Positions 51,721 through 59,515 of a DNA stretch of 64,000 bases are shown here, piece by piece; the stretch's first letter is position 1, and the number at the start of each line of letters is the position of its first letter. The DNA comes from JAPUDQ01 sp964573015 (GTDB taxonomy: Bacteria > Patescibacteriota > Saccharimonadia > Saccharimonadales > Saccharimonadaceae): NCBI GenBank assembly GCA_964573015.1, contig CAZNHZ010000001.1, forward strand, positions 186,001 through 250,000, read 5' to 3'. The notes under the pieces were generated by a model that saw only the letters and a program-made list of their open reading frames with translations, was not told the DNA's origin and ran no database searches. Made by a program: the position numbers and the translations under genes.

Positions 51721-51756
51721 CCCGCCAGTTCACGCTGGCGGGATTTCACTTTTACG
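51721..51756 (+). terminator. Intrinsic terminator after the MFS gene
   Basis: CCCGCCAG (51721-51728) pairs with CTGGCGGG (51735-51742), then ATTTCACTTTT. Confidence 0.8.
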
Positions 51757-51831
51757 ATCTCCAGCAGGTAGCCATAAGAGCCTGGTTAAAATAGGTCATC
51801 TACAAAAACAAGCGACATCCAGACCGAGCAG

Positions 51832-52320
51832 TCAAGATGTTTTAATTAGTTTGTACTGGGCTTTGGCCGTCGGGCGCCAGCCAGTAGCGGCCTCTGCGTC
51901 GAACTGGTTGATGACACCATGGGTTATCTCAGAGATGCTGACGAGTGCGGGATTGTACGGTGACATCAGCCGGTAGAAGCGGAGATCTATCTCGGTGATA
52001 TCGTGCCGACCCGGATAGACACTCTTGAATTTTTCGACGGCGATATCATCAAAATAATGCGGCTGACCCTTGGGGCTGCAATATGCCTCAGCTTTGAGTC
52101 CCATCCGCAGTATAATCTTACGGACATCACCAAGCGTGAGCGGGGCCGAACCGCCCACCAATACGTATAGCTTGTTTTTCGTCGTCAGAAATACGCTTGC
52201 ATGAGCGCTACGACCGGCCGGAATCCCCCGAGCATATACCTTGGCGATATCGACAGACACCCCGAAATGCTCATTGGTCGTATGCTCAATCGCCAAATCG
52301 TCAAAGATATCGCTGTTCAT
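51832..52320 (-). CDS. Unknown 162-residue protein
   Basis: A soluble alpha/beta protein (HASVFLTTKNKLYVLVGG, LGDVRKIILRMGLKAEAY, PHYFDDIAVEKF). It has no signal peptide or membrane helix and no family recognised. TACAAT (52333-52328) is 7 nt upstream of the ATG with an extended TGa, so the start is well supported as leaderless. It is divergent from the large structured RNA. Confidence 0.65.
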   Translation of the reverse strand: MNSDIFDDLAIEHTTNEHFGVSVDIAKVYARGIPAGRSAHASVFLTTKNKLYVLVGGSAPLTLGDVRKIILRMGLKAEAYCSPKGQPHYFDDIAVEKFKSVYPGRHDITEIDLRFYRLMSPYNPALVSISEITHGVINQFDAEAATGWRPTAKAQYKLIKTS

Positions 52321-52384
52321 TAATTTTATTGTATCACCGTGCGTCTATCCGGCCAGCTTAAGAAGAATTAAATGATAAAAACTA

Positions 52385-52413
52385 TTGACTTTATAGGCTA
52401 TTTGTGATAATAT
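52385..52413 (+). promoter_or_regulatory. Promoter of the large structured RNA
   Basis: TTGACT (52385-52390), 17 nt, TAATAT (52408-52413) within TGTGATAATATAG. Same architecture as the promoter at 50242. Confidence 0.75.
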
Positions 52414-52419
52414 AGAGAA

Positions 52420-52979
52420 GTTGAATTGTTTGGGCGCAGTTCGGCTATTCCACTAAGTGGATACAGCTTTCCGGGCACAGAGAGTCTCCGGATAGAGCCA
52501 GCAAGCTCGAAAGGCATAGGGCTCGTATTCTATTCGCCCAATTTCTGCCTTCGGGCAGGGTAATCTCCTTCGGGAGATGATATGCCACCGTCGTCTCCTC
52601 GGAGACGACAAGCGGCGGGCGCCCAGTAGCCCGCAGCCCCTCAGACGGGCAACGCGGTGGCAAAATGGTCCACTGGGACCAAGCATGGTCCGGTCCGGGG
52701 TTGCGTGTGCAAACGGCAGCGCGCAAAGGACCGACCACGGAAGCGACCAAAAGTGGTTGTTTCCATCACAGGGGCATGACGGATGCCTCGACAGCCTGAG
52801 ATACGGCAAAGTGCATCGAGCTCGGGCCACGCTCGACCTCACCGCACACCGCTCCCACCTGAGTTGAGCATCTCAGGATATGTAATCGCTCCCGCTCCGG
52901 CGGCCCCTCCTCCAACTAAGGCGAGGTAGGGGTCGCCGGGCGGCCTCACACTATAGCCACCAGCCGGTGGTCTTTTTTA
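52420..52979 (+). ncRNA. Candidate ~560-nt highly structured non-coding RNA
   Basis: GC-rich unit with its own promoter and terminator and no credible start signal for a protein. Perfect or near-perfect helices include TTGGGCG/CGCCCAA closing 52430-52541, CTGCC-TTCG-GGCAG (52545-52558), ATCTCC-TTCG-GGAGAT (52563-52578), GCCACCG/CGGTGGC (52584-52661) enclosing GTCGTCTC-CTCG-GAGACGAC, TGGTCC-ACTG-GGACCA (52666-52681), an 11-bp helix at 52739-52764 and a 12-bp helix 52897-52908/52928-52939. The canonical RNase P (GAGGAAAGTCC) and SRP motifs were not found. A GGGGC..ACGGAT..TCGACAG stretch at 52771-52794 recalls a tmRNA 5' end, but no matching T-arm/CCA was found. Confidence 0.7.
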
Positions 52980-52982
52980 TTT
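52957..52982 (+). terminator. Terminator of the large structured RNA
   Basis: CCACC-AGCC-GGTGG (52957-52970) followed by TCTTTTTTATTTT. Confidence 0.85.
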
Positions 52983-53008
52983 TGCCAAGTCTTGAGACAA
53001 TATAGAGG

Positions 53009-56000
53009 ATGAAGACGGAGTTTGAGAAACGCTACCAAGCGCTCAATACGGCGCAGCGCGAGGCTGTCGATACGATCGATGGACCAGTGATGGTTGTGGC
53101 GGGGCCTGGTACAGGCAAAACCGAATTGCTCAGCGTCCGTGTCGCCAATATCCTGAAAAATACCGACACGCTCCCGCGCAATATCCTCTGCATGACGTTT
53201 ACCGACAGTGGTGCGACAGCGATGAGAGAACGCTTGGCCGGGCTGATCGGCCCTGATGCCTACAAGGTCGCCATCCACACATTTCATAGTTTTGGCACCG
53301 AGATTATCAATCATCACGGCGAGTATTTTTATCACGGAGCACACTTCCGACCGGCTGACGAGCTGAGCAGTTATGAGATATTATCAGGGCTGCTCGAAAA
53401 GCTACCGCACAAAAATCCGCTCGCCGGCACTATGAATGGCGAGTTCACCCACCTACGCGACATCCAGACGACGATATCTGACCTGAAAAAAAGCGGTCTG
53501 ACGCCCGATGAGCTCGGACAGATTCTCGACCGCAACGATGCTTTTTGCCAATGGATAAAGCCACGGCTAGCAGCGGCCTTTGGTGATCGGCTGAGCAAAA
53601 AATCATTTGACGCGATCGAAACACTCCTCGATGAGGTCGGCTCGTACCAGGAAGAACCGCTCGATCTCATCAGTTACAAACCTCTCTGGGAGCTCGTCCA
53701 TGCTTCACTACAGACTGCACTCGCTGACGCAACCAGCGAAAACACAACCAAACCCCTGAGCGCTTGGAAGAAAACCTACTTACAAAAAGACGCCCGCGAC
53801 GAGCCGATCCTGCGTGATAGCAAACGCGCTATCAAGCTCCGAGCGACTACCCAGGTCTACTATGATTATCTGGTCGCGATGCAGGCAGCTGAGCTGTATG
53901 ACTATGACGATATGATCCTGCGAGTCGTCCATGCCCTGGAAGTGTTCGCCGAACTGCGTTATGACCTGCAAGAGACGTATCAGTACATCCTGGTCGATGA
54001 GTTTCAGGACACTAATAACGCCCAGATGCGTCTGATCTGGAACCTGACGAACAATCCAGTGCACGAAGGCCGCCCAAATCTGATGGTTGTCGGCGATGAC
54101 GATCAAGCAATTTATCGGTTTCAAGGCGCCAGCCTCAGCAATATCATTGATTTCACCTCGCGTTACCGCGACGTCCGAGTGATTACGCTGCGCGACAATT
54201 ACCGATCAAGGCGCGAGATACTGTCACTCGCACGCTCCGTCATCACCCAGGGCGAAGAACGTCTCGAAACCACACTTGGACTCGATAAATCACTCACCCC
54301 ACACCAATCAGGCGAGGGAACTGTCGAGCTCATCTCATACGCTTCTGAACACGAGTCTCATCATAGTCTCGCTGAGCGAATTGCCGCTGATTATCGTCAG
54401 GATTCATCGCGCAGCAGCGCCATCATCGCCCGCAATCATCGCCATCTCGTCGCGCTACTGCCGCACCTGCAGGCGATCGGTGTCCCGCTGCGCTATGAAC
54501 GCCAAGATGACATACTACAGACCGAACCGGTACTGCAGCTCGAGCTTGTCGGCCGGATCGTCCACTATATTGCGACCCAGCAGTTTGACGACGCCAACGC
54601 ACTCCTACCGGAACTACTCGCACATCCGGCATGGTCTATCTCACCGCACGAGTTATGGCAACTCGGTATCACCGCACATCGCGACAAGCGGTTTTGGCTC
54701 GAGATTATGCTGACGAGCGAGGGCAAGTTGCAACAGATCGCCGAGTGGCTAATTGTCGCATCGCACTATTCACTGGTCGAGCCGCTCGAGTATATGTGCG
54801 ATTATCTCTTTGGCGTGACCGATTCACAAGCCGCCGATACCGCCGATAGTGAAGCTACGTCCGAGACCGAGCCGGCTCGCGAGGATTTCATCTCACCGTA
54901 CCGGGCATATTTTTTCCCGAGTGACAGCCTCGAGACTACGCCAGGCAAATATCTCGCCTATCTCTCAGCATTGCAGCGGATTCGCAGTAGCCTGCGCGAC
55001 TACCGATCACATCATACCACCACGCTCGCAGATATGGTGGAGTTTCTCGATCTTCACCGCGAGATGAACCTCGCTATTCAGGGCAGAGGCGATGTCGAGT
55101 ACGATGAATCAGCCATCGAATTATTGACAGCTCACAAGTCCAAAGGTCTCGAGTTTGATCGCGTCTATATCACTGATGCCGTCGAATCAGTCTGGGGCGC
55201 GAGCGCCAGATCACGCGGCAGGCTCATCCAGTTTCCGTCCAATCTGCCGCTTGGCGCTGTTGGGGATAGTGACGACGAGCGATTGCGCCTATTGTATGTC
55301 GCACTGACCCGGGCCAAACATACACTCATCCTGGCGGCTGGCCGCACCAATGACACCGGAAAGGATTTGCTGCCGGTCGGCACTCTGAGCACGCTCATCG
55401 ACCCGATAGTACATGACTCGCTGCCACCGACAGAGCAAATCAGCGCTCTGCACTATGATTGGCGAGCTCCGCTCTATGATGTTGAAACTGCCACACAGCA
55501 ACAACTGCTGCGGCCACTACTTGATCACTACAAACTCAGCGCAACACATCTCAATAACTTTCTCGATATCACCCGCGGCGGTCCGCAATTGTTTTTACTG
55601 CACAATCTACTAAGGTTTCCGCAAGCCATGAGCCCCAGCGCCGCCTACGGTTCGGCAATTCATCGCGTCCTACAGCGCGCGCATGCCCACCTGGCATCGA
55701 CCGGTAAACGACGTCCGGTTGAGGATATACTGCATGACTACGAGGAGGCGCTCGGCCAATTCCAGCTCAGTGAGGCTGAGTATGGCAAGCAGTTACAGCG
55801 CGGCATCCAAGTACTCGGTGAATTTCTAGCTCGTCGCTATGATAGTTTCACCCCCACGCAACTGGTCGAGCAGAGCTTTGGCACTGATTCGGTGCTGATC
55901 GGTGAAGCGCTGATCACCGGCGCAATCGATCTCATCGATATCGATACTGATGAGAAAACGATATTTATCACCGACTACAAGACTGGCAAGGCTGTCCGCA

Positions 56001-56320
56001 GCTGGCGCGGCAAATCCGACTATGAACGCATCAAACTGCATCACTACGAGCAGCAACTCATGATGTACAAACTGCTCGTCGAACATTCTCGTCAGTTTAC
56101 CGGCTATCAGGTTACGGGCGGACGAATCGAGTTTGTCGAACCGGACGAAAACAATGACATTATCACGCTGGATTATACCTACGACCAGGCGAAAATGACC
56201 GAGTTTGCCCAGCTCATCCAGACTGTCTGGCGCCGTATCATGTCGCTCGATTTTGAACTGCCAGATGACTACAGTCTCGACTACAAGGGTATTATTCAGT
56301 TCGAAAAAGACCTCAGCTAG
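53009..56320 (+). CDS. UvrD/AddA-type helicase with C-terminal RecB-like nuclease domain
   Basis: A 1103-residue superfamily 1 helicase: Walker A GPGTGKTE (about 28), DEFQDTNNAQ (about 332), GDDDQAIYRFQGAS (about 358), TAHKSKGLEFDRVYI (about 710) and LLYVALTRAK (about 760). The last 250 residues form a PD-(D/E)XK nuclease with Asp in GAIDLIDID (about 973) and TDYKTGK (about 988). It is probably the sole AddAB/RecBCD-like end-resection enzyme of this reduced genome. ATG with AGAGG just upstream. Confidence 0.92.
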   Translation: MKTEFEKRYQALNTAQREAVDTIDGPVMVVAGPGTGKTELLSVRVANILKNTDTLPRNILCMTFTDSGATAMRERLAGLIGPDAYKVAIHTFHSFGTEIINHHGEYFYHGAHFRPADELSSYEILSGLLEKLPHKNPLAGTMNGEFTHLRDIQTTISDLKKSGLTPDELGQILDRNDAFCQWIKPRLAAAFGDRLSKKSFDAIETLLDEVGSYQEEPLDLISYKPLWELVHASLQTALADATSENTTKPLSAWKKTYLQKDARDEPILRDSKRAIKLRATTQVYYDYLVAMQAAELYDYDDMILRVVHALEVFAELRYDLQETYQYILVDEFQDTNNAQMRLIWNLTNNPVHEGRPNLMVVGDDDQAIYRFQGASLSNIIDFTSRYRDVRVITLRDNYRSRREILSLARSVITQGEERLETTLGLDKSLTPHQSGEGTVELISYASEHESHHSLAERIAADYRQDSSRSSAIIARNHRHLVALLPHLQAIGVPLRYERQDDILQTEPVLQLELVGRIVHYIATQQFDDANALLPELLAHPAWSISPHELWQLGITAHRDKRFWLEIMLTSEGKLQQIAEWLIVASHYSLVEPLEYMCDYLFGVTDSQAADTADSEATSETEPAREDFISPYRAYFFPSDSLETTPGKYLAYLSALQRIRSSLRDYRSHHTTTLADMVEFLDLHREMNLAIQGRGDVEYDESAIELLTAHKSKGLEFDRVYITDAVESVWGASARSRGRLIQFPSNLPLGAVGDSDDERLRLLYVALTRAKHTLILAAGRTNDTGKDLLPVGTLSTLIDPIVHDSLPPTEQISALHYDWRAPLYDVETATQQQLLRPLLDHYKLSATHLNNFLDITRGGPQLFLLHNLLRFPQAMSPSAAYGSAIHRVLQRAHAHLASTGKRRPVEDILHDYEEALGQFQLSEAEYGKQLQRGIQVLGEFLARRYDSFTPTQLVEQSFGTDSVLIGEALITGAIDLIDIDTDEKTIFITDYKTGKAVRSWRGKSDYERIKLHHYEQQLMMYKLLVEHSRQFTGYQVTGGRIEFVEPDENNDIITLDYTYDQAKMTEFAQLIQTVWRRIMSLDFELPDDYSLDYKGIIQFEKDLS

Positions 56321-56332
56321 ACTTCGTCACTG

Positions 56333-56361
56333 TTGAAATTACCCTAATTTTATGCGATGAT
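56333..56361 (+). promoter_or_regulatory. Promoter of the 38-residue ORF / tRNA-Pro unit
   Basis: TTGAAA (56333-56338), 17 nt, then GATGAT (56356-56361) with an extended TGc. The -10 is weak. Confidence 0.45.
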
Positions 56362-56413
56362 AGTCATCAGTCACGATGGCAACCCGCTATCGTACAGTAC
56401 CTGAGAGGTGACT

Positions 56414-56530
56414 ATGTTTGGTCTCGGCACAAACCAAAGCGACAACCTCAAGAGGGCAGTCCGGCGCTGGGAAGACCGGGTTCGCGCTGCAAACGCCAAG
56501 GTGCTTGAAGTCGAAGCGCAGATGTCTTAA
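56414..56530 (+). CDS. 38-residue helical basic peptide upstream of tRNA-Pro
   Basis: Starts MFGLGTNQSDNLKRAVRRW and continues as a single amphipathic helix (ANAKVLEVEAQMS). GAGAGGTG lies 3-5 nt before the ATG, a clear Shine-Dalgarno. Codons are GC-rich. It ends 15 bp before tRNA-Pro and is probably co-transcribed. Function unknown. Confidence 0.5.
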   Translation: MFGLGTNQSDNLKRAVRRWEDRVRAANAKVLEVEAQMS

Positions 56531-56545
56531 CTGGGCAATAATCCA

Positions 56546-56619
56546 CGGGGTGTGGCGCGGTCTGGTAGCGCTCCGAGTCCGGGACTCGGCGGTCGTTGGT
56601 TCAAATCCAATCACCCCGA
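56546..56619 (+). tRNA. trnP: tRNA-Pro (anticodon CGG), CCA not encoded, C33
   Basis: A 74-nt cloverleaf: acceptor CGGGGTG/CACCCCG, D-stem GCGC/GCGC, anticodon stem CCGAG/CTCGG with loop TCCGGGA, T-arm GTTGG-TTCAAAT-CCAAT and discriminator A. Position 33 reads C where almost all tRNAs have U. CCA would have to be added enzymatically, unlike tRNA-Gln at 46761. Confidence 0.9.
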
Positions 56620-56679
56620 CAAGTGACTAAGCCCCATACGTAGGTCATGATACCCAACATGGTATGGTATGGATATCGA

Positions 56680-57005
56680 GGATGTTCGTGTCCGCGTCCG
56701 ATGACATATCCAGTAAGAGATGCACCAATGATACCGCTGAGCAACTCGCGACCATTGTGAACGGTGCGCCTACCACCGGCATCTCTTATTCTTTGTTTAG
56801 TCGCGTGTGGCAGCCGCGACTATGCCCGGGAAATCCAGGCGATAAGTGCCGGAGTTACGAGAAATGGCTGATCCCGCCATTGTGTCCCGGCACCCCGGTG
56901 CGTATCCCCCCCAGTACGCACCGGGTCTCCCAACTTACCTGGCCAGCTCGCGCCGTGACAATACGAGCACCGCCGCCTTTTCTTATGATTAGGCGGCATT
57001 TTACA
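56680..57005 (+). ncRNA. GC-rich structured unit between tRNA-Pro and dus
   Basis: No recognised gene. Helices AGTCGC/GCGACT, TGCCGG/CCGGCA and a perfect CCCGGTGCGT/ACGCACCGGG hairpin are followed by a terminator (GCCGCCT 56972-56978, AGGCGGC 56991-56997, ATTTTA). One plus-strand frame stays open from an ATG near 56682 into dus. It may be a small RNA or an unrecognised gene. Confidence 0.35.
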
Positions 57006-57038
57006 TGTATCGTCATTTTGTGCGATACTACATCTGTT

Positions 57039-57989
57039 ATGAATATTTGGCAAGAACTACCGAAACCGTTTTTTGTCTTGGCACCGATGGAGGCAGTGAC
57101 CGATGTCGTATTTCGTCACGTCATCGCTCGGGCGGCACCGCCCGATCTATGGTTCACCGAGTTTACCAATGCCACCGGCTGGGTACACGCCGGTGAAAAA
57201 GCCATTGGTGGACGACTATTCAAAACTGATGATGAATCGCCGATTGTCGCCCAACTTTGGGGTAGTAATCCTGAGGCAATGACAGTACTGGCACGCCAAT
57301 GCGCCGACTGGGGCTATGATGGTATCGACATCAATATGGGTTGCCCTGATCAAAGCGCTATCAAAGGCGGTGGTGGCGCGGGTATGATTCGCACACCTGA
57401 CATAGCTGCTGCGATCATTATTGCCGCCAAAAGAAGTGGACTTCCTGTCAGCGTCAAGACACGGCTTGGCTATACTCGAGTTGATGAATGGCGTGGATGG
57501 CTCAGTTTTTTACTATCACAGAATATTGCCGCACTCACAATTCATCTGCGCACGAAGAAAGAGATGAGCAAAGTACCTGCGCACTTTGAGTTGATCGATG
57601 CTATCAAAAAACTGCGTGATGAGATTGAGCCTAGTACACTACTAATCATCAACGGCGATATTCGCGACCGCTCTCACGGACTTGAGCTCGTCACTAAGCA
57701 CGGTATCGATGGCGTCATGATTGGCCGTGGCGTATTTGCAAACCCTTTTTGTTTTGCTGATACGCCTCATGACCTCACTGAACAAAAAAACCGTCTACTC
57801 GAATTATTACACTATCACCTCGATAGATATGATGCATATAATGACCAAACACAAAGACCTTACGAGACGCTAAAACGATTCTTCAAAATCTATATCCGTG
57901 ATTTTGATGGTGCCGGTGATATTCGCGTAAAGCTAATGGAGACCCACACCACAGACGAGGCACGCGCCGTTTTATCAGAGATTAACTAA
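57039..57989 (+). CDS. dus: tRNA-dihydrouridine synthase
   Basis: A 316-residue FMN enzyme: LAPMEAVTDVVFRHV (about 11), NMGCPDQSAIKGGGGAGMI with the catalytic Cys (about 98), SVKTRLGY, and GRGVFANPF (about 229). It reduces uridines in tRNA D-loops. The ATG at 57039 is chosen because GATACT (57024-57029, extended TGc) is 9 nt upstream and the family N-terminus begins here; the frame is open for 125 further codons upstream. Its stop overlaps the next, convergent gene by 4 bp. Confidence 0.93.
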   Translation: MNIWQELPKPFFVLAPMEAVTDVVFRHVIARAAPPDLWFTEFTNATGWVHAGEKAIGGRLFKTDDESPIVAQLWGSNPEAMTVLARQCADWGYDGIDINMGCPDQSAIKGGGGAGMIRTPDIAAAIIIAAKRSGLPVSVKTRLGYTRVDEWRGWLSFLLSQNIAALTIHLRTKKEMSKVPAHFELIDAIKKLRDEIEPSTLLIINGDIRDRSHGLELVTKHGIDGVMIGRGVFANPFCFADTPHDLTEQKNRLLELLHYHLDRYDAYNDQTQRPYETLKRFFKIYIRDFDGAGDIRVKLMETHTTDEARAVLSEIN

Positions 57990-58573
57990 GCGGCAAGTGA
58001 ACGGAATATTACTGGCTGATCACCAGCCGTAAGCGTTGCACTGACCGCACACGTCCGTATCAAGAAATCAGCATATGCCAGACAGTACGACCTGTCGAAA
58101 TCATGACCATCTTTTACGGCAAGACTGGCTATAAATTCTGCGTACATTCGTCCGCGCCATACATCGACTACGAATGCCTGGATGTCTGAGGACAAACCTG
58201 CATCGACTAATTTTTGGCGTAGCATTTCTTGGTCAAACGTCGTACCTTCAACATCATTGAGCACTACCAAGTCTTCGAGATGATTATCCTCAAGCTCTTT
58301 TACGACAGCACCATCACTCTCTATGAAATCCATTGTCGATCGTCCGGTCACTCCTACAAAATACGTCTCATTAAGTGATTCGTAGTTGCGTATGACTTCA
58401 TCAACTGCTTGACGATTTTCCTCAAACTTATCACCATACAGCACGCCAAGCGTTCCAATTATTTGGTCGCGAAATACTACTGCATTGCGGCTTATTTCTT
58501 CGTAGCGGTCGATTGCACCACAGCCACATTTTTCGCCAGATGCATGGTTATCTGTATGCGCACCATAATGCAC
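57986..58573 (-). CDS. Downstream half of an amber-split protein with a CGCGA metal motif
   Basis: 195 codons from a GTG at 58573. The N-terminal HYGAHTDNHASGEKCGCGA has a His/Cys cluster that could bind a metal (the carbonic-anhydrase-like look is only suggestive). The rest is alpha/beta with FVVDVWRGRMYAEFIA. It lies in the same frame as the upstream gene, 15 nt after its TAG, with no convincing start signal of its own, so the two are probably one gene of about 350 codons. Confidence 0.55.
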   Translation of the reverse strand: MHYGAHTDNHASGEKCGCGAIDRYEEISRNAVVFRDQIIGTLGVLYGDKFEENRQAVDEVIRNYESLNETYFVGVTGRSTMDFIESDGAVVKELEDNHLEDLVVLNDVEGTTFDQEMLRQKLVDAGLSSDIQAFVVDVWRGRMYAEFIASLAVKDGHDFDRSYCLAYADFLIRTCAVSATLTAGDQPVIFRSLAA

Positions 58574-58588
58574 GCCTGCGTGTTTAAG

Positions 58589-59032
58589 CTAATTGGCAAT
58601 AAACTCTCTGTCACCTTTGAGTGTTTGACCGCGGAGTGATTTGCCTTCGACTGCGCGCCACATGCTTGAGGCCGCCACAAGTCCTCCGCCAAACAATTTT
58701 GCACGACGCAGGGATCGACTGAACTCTTTCACTGCACCTGTGGCGCTATCAATTAATTTGTATACTCGTCGAACTGGTCGTCCATCACCACAGCCATCGT
58801 CATTGGCTTCGGTATCGACAGCGACAAAGACAGTTGGATCATTAGTAATAATCTCAATTGCTTGTACGAGTGATTCGTGTTGGAGCTCACCTGAATCAAT
58901 TTGTCTTTGGACACTAATGCCATTTTGCACGTCCCCATAGCCAAGTCCATTGGGGGCGATTACCGTTACGTTATATTCTGGAGTTGGCTCACTTTCTGCC
59001 ATGTCAAATGCTTCCTCTTGATTTCTTGCCAT
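58589..59032 (-). CDS. Upstream half of the amber-split protein
   Basis: 147 residues: an acidic N-terminus, a beta-rich part with VTVIAPNGLGYGDVQNGISV and a TEANDDGCGDGRPVRRVY segment (about 88-105), ending REFIAN-TAG (58591-58589). The frame after the TAG is open through LKHAGVHYGAHTD into the next CDS. Either a pseudogene, a sequencing error, or two coupled genes. Own start: ATG at 59032 with AAAGGTAAACT upstream. Confidence 0.55.
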   Translation of the reverse strand: MARNQEEAFDMAESEPTPEYNVTVIAPNGLGYGDVQNGISVQRQIDSGELQHESLVQAIEIITNDPTVFVAVDTEANDDGCGDGRPVRRVYKLIDSATGAVKEFSRSLRRAKLFGGGLVAASSMWRAVEGKSLRGQTLKGDREFIAN

Positions 59033-59091
59033 AGTTTACCTTTTTATGATTTAACCTACTTAGTTATCCTACAACCGTTACAGCCTGTGCA

Positions 59092-59514
59092 TTATGAGCG
59101 GATACGGCGACGCAAGCCCGCAACCTTGAGTCTAACAGTTGCGCGATTAATAAGTGCTTCAGCCTCAGTGATGCTGACCACATCTTTGGCGCCAGCCCGT
59201 TGCTGACGAGCACGCTCAAGCGCCGCTTCAGCATCGGCCGCGACAATATCATCTGCGTGATCAGCTTCGTCGACTAGTATTTTAACGACATCGTCTTGGA
59301 TATGTACCGCACCACCATTGATTGCATATATTTCTTGCTTGTCGTCTTTATCGTCTTTATTGCGTCGAATAATCAATGCGCCTGGCTTGGCAATAGTTAC
59401 TAGTGGTTCGTGATCAGCAAACACACTTATGTCACCCGCAGCAGTGGGGATCTGAACCTCATAGACATCCTCTGATGATTTGAGGCCACTGAGAGTAACA
59501 AGCTGTAGCTTCAT
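59092..59514 (-). CDS. atpC: ATP synthase F1 subunit epsilon
   Basis: A 140-residue epsilon subunit: beta-sandwich (LQLVTLSGLKSSEDVYEVQIP, ISVFADHEPLVT, YAINGGAVHIQDD) and a C-terminal helical hairpin (DAEAALERARQQRAGA, EALINRATVRLKVAGLRRR). It couples gamma rotation and can inhibit ATP hydrolysis. It starts 1 nt after atpD. Confidence 0.94.
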   Translation of the reverse strand: MKLQLVTLSGLKSSEDVYEVQIPTAAGDISVFADHEPLVTIAKPGALIIRRNKDDKDDKQEIYAINGGAVHIQDDVVKILVDEADHADDIVAADAEAALERARQQRAGAKDVVSITEAEALINRATVRLKVAGLRRRIRS

Positions 59515-59515
59515 T

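Noticed and set aside
52453..52842. Long minus-strand frame (129 codons) across the structured RNA
   Set aside because: Arg/Pro/Cys-rich composition, no start signal, and it lies over perfect helices of the plus-strand RNA.
52577..52867. Plus-strand 96-codon frame within the structured RNA
   Set aside because: Low-complexity translation without ribosome-binding site; helices explain the sequence better.
56664..57038. 125-codon N-terminal extension of dus
   Set aside because: Conserved Dus N-terminus and an extended -10 box both point to the ATG at 57039; an intrinsic terminator lies inside the extension.
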